DNA from: Anas platyrhynchos
Lineage: Eukaryota; Chordata; Aves; Anseriformes; Anatidae
DNA length: 64,000 bases
NCBI RefSeq assembly: GCF_047663525.1
Contig: NC_092605.1
Coordinates: 5,580,001-5,644,000, forward strand
Direction: 5' to 3'
The notes below the pieces were generated by a model that was not told the origin of the DNA, did not search any database, and was given only the letters and a program-made list of their open reading frames with translations. Both the position numbers and the translations under genes were made by a program. Shown piece after piece: positions 59,158 to 64,000 of the stretch (the first letter of the stretch is position 1; every line of letters begins with the position of its first letter).

Positions 59158-59206
59158 GTTTTAGAAGTTTTAGAAGAAGTTTTAGAAGTTGTAGAAGTTT
59201 TAGAAA
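59158..59206. repeat. Short tandem repeat TTTTAGAAG
   Basis: About five imperfect copies of TTTTAGAAG(T) with AAG and TTG variants. Confidence 0.85.
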
Positions 59207-61437
59207 TTGATTCTGACCTACTCTCTACTCCAAACTTCAAGGTTTGGACTGGCACAAACAAAAGGATGCAAATACAATACACTATGAGACTGCAGGAGCA
59301 CCAGACAGTGGGCATTTATCAGAGTTCACCAGTGAAAGGCTTTTTATGCATGCAGTAAGTTTGAGCAAGTAGGAAAAACTAATAGCTTTGACTTCTGGAG
59401 GCCAGACAGTCTGTAGGCAAGCACTGTGCAGATCTCCAGACCGCCCTGCGAAGGCTCCTCAGTTCTTGCCCTCAACACTGCTATTATTCCCTTGCAATTG
59501 CTGCCAGTTGGCTTGGTAACCACGGGCATATTTGAACAGCTGAATTCTTCCCTCAGTTACACTTGGCACCACTACGGGCTTCAGGGGAGCTACAGGGTGT
59601 AACCGAGGGCAGGACTTGGCTCCCAGCATCCACTACAAACCAGGTCAAGGCCACGAAATGCATTTTTATCCTTAATGTTTTAATCCATACCATTAGCACT
59701 AAGAACCCACAGCGCTAACTGTATCACCTTGCCTGAGAAAGCCTGGCCCCTTCGTTTGGGCACAAGGTTGGGCTGTGCAAGAAGCTCTGTCAGCGTGCCA
59801 GCTGGGGCAGAAAGAAATGCATTTCTTGTACCTGGGGTGCAGCCTTGGTGTCACTCACACGGCCGTCTGCCCACCTATCGCACCGAGTTAAGCCAGCTTC
59901 CGGAGCTGGAGTTGAAACAGTGCTTTGTTCTAACCACATATTTTTATTTCATAAAACAGAGCTAAGTATCCTGAAACTAAAGGAGTATTTCTTCATGCTG
60001 CTATAATTTGTGAAATAATGAGACATTTTGGTCTGTTAACTCCTCTTAAGTCTCACCACAACGTTATGCTTTGACTTCATTTGTGGTTGCAAAATATTTA
60101 CTTTTCTCTTTAGCAGATTATATGAAGCTGTATATTTTGTCTTGGGAGATATATACATATATATTTATATATATATATTTAATCTTAGTAGGAGCTGTTA
60201 GTAAAGCTATCTTTGTGCTTTCAGTTGGTTTTGGATCCTCTTTAAAAATATTACAAGAACATCATGGATTAATTTGCTGATGTCACCTCTCAAAAAAAGG
60301 TTAGGACATGATAATATTTTTATTTTTCACTCTGAAGGTGATACGCACACAAATCAGTCTTCACATGTATGTGGAATATATTCCTCAAACAAACACTTAA
60401 TAATAATAAATATTCCCTCATTAGAGATCATTAATACAAGGTGGTATTCCTGGAACTGCCAAAGGGAGTTAGAATCTTAAGCCTTCTAAAAAGTCAGAGC
60501 GAGCTGTTACTAGAACAAGCTCCAGAATAAAGGAGACAATACTGTCTGCTTAGGACTTAAACAACAGGACACCTGGGATTTCTTTCCATTCTTTTCTCCT
60601 AACATGTGCTAGCTTGCATCACCAAGAATCTGACCATCATCCATTTATTAAGTAAACTGCTATCCAAGCAAAACTGGGAGAGTGAAGATCCAATCCAAAA
60701 CCAAACAGCTCCAATGTTTAGGAGACTTCTGTTCCTATATTTAAGCCGTCTGTTGTTACATCACGGCTTATACAATATGACTGTGAAACAATTAACAATT
60801 TAATTTAATGTTTGTAAGAGCCTACGATATCTTTTGAAATAAATGGATATCTATTCATATTTGTCTCCCCCAAGCTCTCCAGTGTAAATTCAAATATGAT
60901 TTCCTCATTGTCTGGGAATTCCCCTTTGTCAAGTTTTTTCCTCTTTTAATCAGAGCCCATCTTCTCTAGTCCCTCTTTCTTCGTTCCCTCTCAGCTTAAT
61001 TCCTTCATGCCTCTACTGCTGTCACCTTGGGGACCTCTCTGTTTTCCCTACAGAATCCCTAAATTTAGTAGCTCCTGAGCCTTTTGAGGAAAAGTTTGGC
61101 ATCGAGGGATAAAGGAAAGGGCAAAGGAATTCACTGCACATGAAGACACTAACATGCATCATTTCCACAAGCTAAAGCAGCTTTTAGTAATCATTTTAAT
61201 CATTCCTGTGGCTCTAACATAAGTCTGCACAGACTCACAGCAATTTTTAAGATGTATGGCTCTTGAACCTGGCTGAGATTTCCAGAGTTGTATCACCAGA
61301 GCCAAATACAAAGACAATATAATCCCTCTACATTTATTCAGCATTTCCTTTTCCTAATCACAAGATTTGCATTCACTCTGATGGCCAAGAGATTCTAGAG
61401 GAGAAAATTCATTTTTTTTCACTGAGCTTTCTGCAGA

Positions 61438-61470
<33 letters not shown>
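61438..61470. repeat. (ATT)n microsatellite
   Basis: About eleven perfect ATT units followed by a short T run. Confidence 0.95.
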
Positions 61471-63573
61471 TTTCACAGATAGCTTTTCCTATATACATGC
61501 TATTTTACTCACTTATTCTAAAATATGCAGTTAAATGTTCCCACCATACTGAGTGTTGCAGAATCTTGTCAGTGATTTTCATTTTTCATTTCTTAGTCTC
61601 TGTGTCAATTAGTTTACATTTCCTTTATGTCTGACCCGAAACTCTAGACTTTGAGAGAAGTAGATTTTCATAGGTCTTTAGGCACCTAAAGAAAAGCATC
61701 TCATTACACTATAAAGAGGCATATAGAAAAAAAGTACCTAATTCCTGTTAACTGCCAAAGGAAAAGTGTTTAAAATATTTAAAGACTTAATAGTTTTATT
61801 AGCTCCTCACATGTATTGTAAAGTCCCTAAAAATACTTTTGGAGATAATGACCTTTGTTTTTAGTTTGTGTGGCGTTTCCTCTTGTGAAAGCAGAGAAAA
61901 GACCAAGAAATTAACATAAATTCCATATACTTTTGAAAGTTTCTTTGTATTGCAAGAATAGGATAAAGGGATGCTTGTTGTAATTCATACTTGTGGGCAT
62001 GCACCATCTTTTAAACACACTTCCAGCTATGTACAATCTGCAATGGGGAATCTTTATGCTAAATATCTATATTAAGTGTAAGGTTTAAAAAAATATTAAA
62101 GAAAATCAACCTGGACAAAACTGCATTTTCCCCTAGTTTCAAAACTTTAAGAAATTCCCAACCTTTGGTTTCATTCATATATGGTATTAAAGTATAAGAG
62201 GAAAAGGGAGGATTGAACAGGAATTTCTAATTTTTCCACAAGACAAATCCTGGAAAAAGATAAATTAATTCAGGAAAGAACAGATGCATATGGCTTCCAA
62301 ACGTCTTCATTTTGAGGGGTGTTTGTGAGGAAAAATGATGTGTTTTGTTGTCTTTGATGCTCAGCACCGATCAACTACGCACAGCCCCAGGATTTCCCAG
62401 GCTTAGGTTACACAGGAGCAGCAAAAACTTGATCCAGTGAGACAGGCTGCCATTGGTCTTGCATCTCTGAACAATGAGATTCAGTTTTCCTGAGAAATTG
62501 CAAGCTGCTGCTTTGAAAACAAACATCAAAGGAGACACTAAAGATTTTCAAAGCAAGCACTGAGGTGGTATTACAATAATCACATATGTTTTAATCTCAC
62601 ACGCACTTATGTGTCTAGTCAGGGATAAAGGTCTACATACTAATACATAGCTAGTGAAAAGATGTTATATACCAAAAAAAAACGGGCTAAATGAAGTGAA
62701 ACACTGTATGTTCATTCTCGTTTTCAAAGAGTTTAGCCAAAGTTTGACCTGTCCCAGTGATAACTTTACAGGAACAACAGATGCTTATAAAGCGTTGGTC
62801 ATACGCCTATTTCATCCCTGTACGCCAGAGGGCAGTAAGGCAATACCTATAAAATTTGTCAATCAAATAATCCAAATTTTCATATTAAAAATAAGCATAA
62901 AATTACTCACTAATATTTTTATATGCAGAAGACATTAGACATATGAAAACAACATCTGAGAAAACACTGATCAGCACTCCTCAATGCCTATATTAAAGCA
63001 GCTTATACAGAGTTCAATTTAAATATGCCTTCTTACACAATTCATACCCCAAAGCTGAAAACAATGAATTCATAAGAATCGCAGCAAGGCTCATCTCCCA
63101 TTCTACTTGATTTTATTAAAGACACCACTTCGTATTCCCTATGACATTGCACATTTGCAAGCCAAACTATGCTGGTTTCAGTATGGCCTTTTGGCTGCAT
63201 GAATACTATCTTACATTTCTGAAGCTCAGATTTAGCTGATTTAAATTCTCTTGGCTGGAAGTAGGGACATACCATTTAATTATTCACCTACAGTGAACAA
63301 GCTCTGGAAGTAAGAATTACCTCCAGCTTTCTCCAAAATTAAAGGAGAAATTAATTTTGCTTATGTTCATCTCTCTCCTTCAAGGTGATGAGTACTCCTG
63401 AGAGATCAGCAGCAATGACCAAGACTATAGTTGATTCATTCGTAGTAATGTGGGAACTGCATGTAGTAGCTATGGGTTGCTCTAAAACTTGGGATTGACT
63501 GTCTTAATTTGCAACTGCTGCTTCAAAAGCCCCAACTGAGTGATTGAACTAATGCAATAATTCACGTTCTCAC
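61471..63573. other. Spacer before the minus-strand exon-like ORF
   Basis: AT-rich sequence without recognised gene, RNA or mobile element. Open frames are all under 100 codons and unrecognised. Confidence 0.45.
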
Positions 63574-63774
63574 CTTGTAATGACTTCTTTTTGTGTTTCC
63601 TAAAACTTTTCTAACTGCATCTTTACCAGCCATCATTCTCATCTCTACTTCTGACCCTGGTATACACACAGAATAAGCAACGGCATCTGTTTGGGCAGAG
63701 GGCTGTATTTCATTCCATCCCTTCATCAGCAGTCTTACTATTTCAGTGCCCTTAGCAGTACTCAATTGGACTTT
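63574..63774 (-). CDS. Candidate minus-strand exon, unidentified
   Basis: 201 bases (67 codons, phase 0 at both ends) lie between an AG (CCTGCATAG) and a good donor (CAAG|GTGAGA) on the minus strand. The predicted peptide has normal protein composition and includes KGTEIVRLLMKGWNEI, DAVAYSVCIPGSEVEMRM and GKDAVRKVLGNTKRSHYK. Stops in frame lie directly outside both splice sites, so the open frame and the splice sites coincide. The pyrimidine tract is weak. I do not recognise the family, and no gene is expected on this strand from mammalian gene order. It could be a lineage-specific exon, a fragment of an old mobile element, or chance. Confidence 0.25.
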
Positions 63775-64000
63775 CTATGCAGGTTTCAAGGTTGCCTGCT
63801 GGTGACATGAGCTATGGCTTAAGGTGTTTTCAAAGATCTGAGGTTAAAGGGTTGTTTACAATATTTGACTAGATTACATTATAGGAGTAAAATTTATCCC
63901 CTTTATCATCAACCGTAGTATGTTCTGGCAAGTAGCCAGGCCCCAATTAAAAGTGTGCATAAGTATACTTATAAATACGTATATCAGAACGCTAAGCAAC

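Larger units (their letters stand above)
55583..61437. other. Spacer or intron-like sequence downstream of the candidate exon
   Basis: No supported gene. Features are an unusual G18 run at 56846-56863, a GATG/GGAAGGAAG purine stretch at 56525-56555, a repeated TTTTAGAAG tract at 59158-59206 and a short (AT)n near 60150-60180. A 119-codon plus-strand open frame at 58022-58381 and a 129-codon minus-strand one at 56314-56703 show no recognisable domain. Confidence 0.4.

Noticed and set aside
61438..61470. (ATT)n tract as a CRISPR-like or other functional array.
   Set aside because: A plain trinucleotide microsatellite without spacers, in a vertebrate genome.

Overview
This is vertebrate nuclear DNA, most likely from a bird. 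It is intron-rich and gene-poor, with AT-rich spacers and sharp CpG islands. The only interspersed elements I recognise are 3' ends of CR1 LINEs, the dominant avian retroposon. No rRNA, tRNA, CRISPR array, insertion sequence or bacterial operon is visible.

Layout: (1) 1-11.8 kb is intergenic, with a diverged direct duplication at 1-178 and 1751-1916 and a CR1 fragment near 9.5 kb. (2) The single coding exon of TMEM100 lies on the minus strand (11841-12245, 134 aa, intact). A CpG island at about 18.45-19.45 kb, next to a good minus-strand splice donor, is the likely TMEM100 promoter and non-coding first exon. (3) 19.5-27.9 kb is spacer, ending in a CR1 fragment that abuts the next CpG island. 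(4) PCTP (StAR-domain phosphatidylcholine transfer protein) lies on the plus strand in six coding exons between 28444 and 37222. Joined, they give an intact 214-aa protein, the same length as mammalian PCTP. Poly(A) signals are near 38.38-38.43 kb. (5) 38.5-64 kb is mostly spacer, with two more CR1 fragments, simple repeats, a G-quadruplex-like tract and two exon-like ORFs of uncertain status (55503-55582 plus strand; 63574-63774 minus strand).

The order TMEM100(-), PCTP(+) matches the mammalian order on human 17q22, where ANKFN1(+) comes next. The exon-like segment at 55.5 kb could therefore be an early ANKFN1 exon, but I could not confirm this. The two certain genes are divergent neighbours without a visible functional link: TMEM100 is a two-pass membrane protein, PCTP a soluble lipid carrier.

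I found no new multi-gene system. The best discovery-type signals are: a U12-type (minor spliceosome) intron in PCTP with near-perfect donor and branch site; an unidentified protein-like antisense ORF in PCTP intron 2; the two exon-like segments downstream; and a pentanucleotide minisatellite inside the 18.8 kb CpG island.
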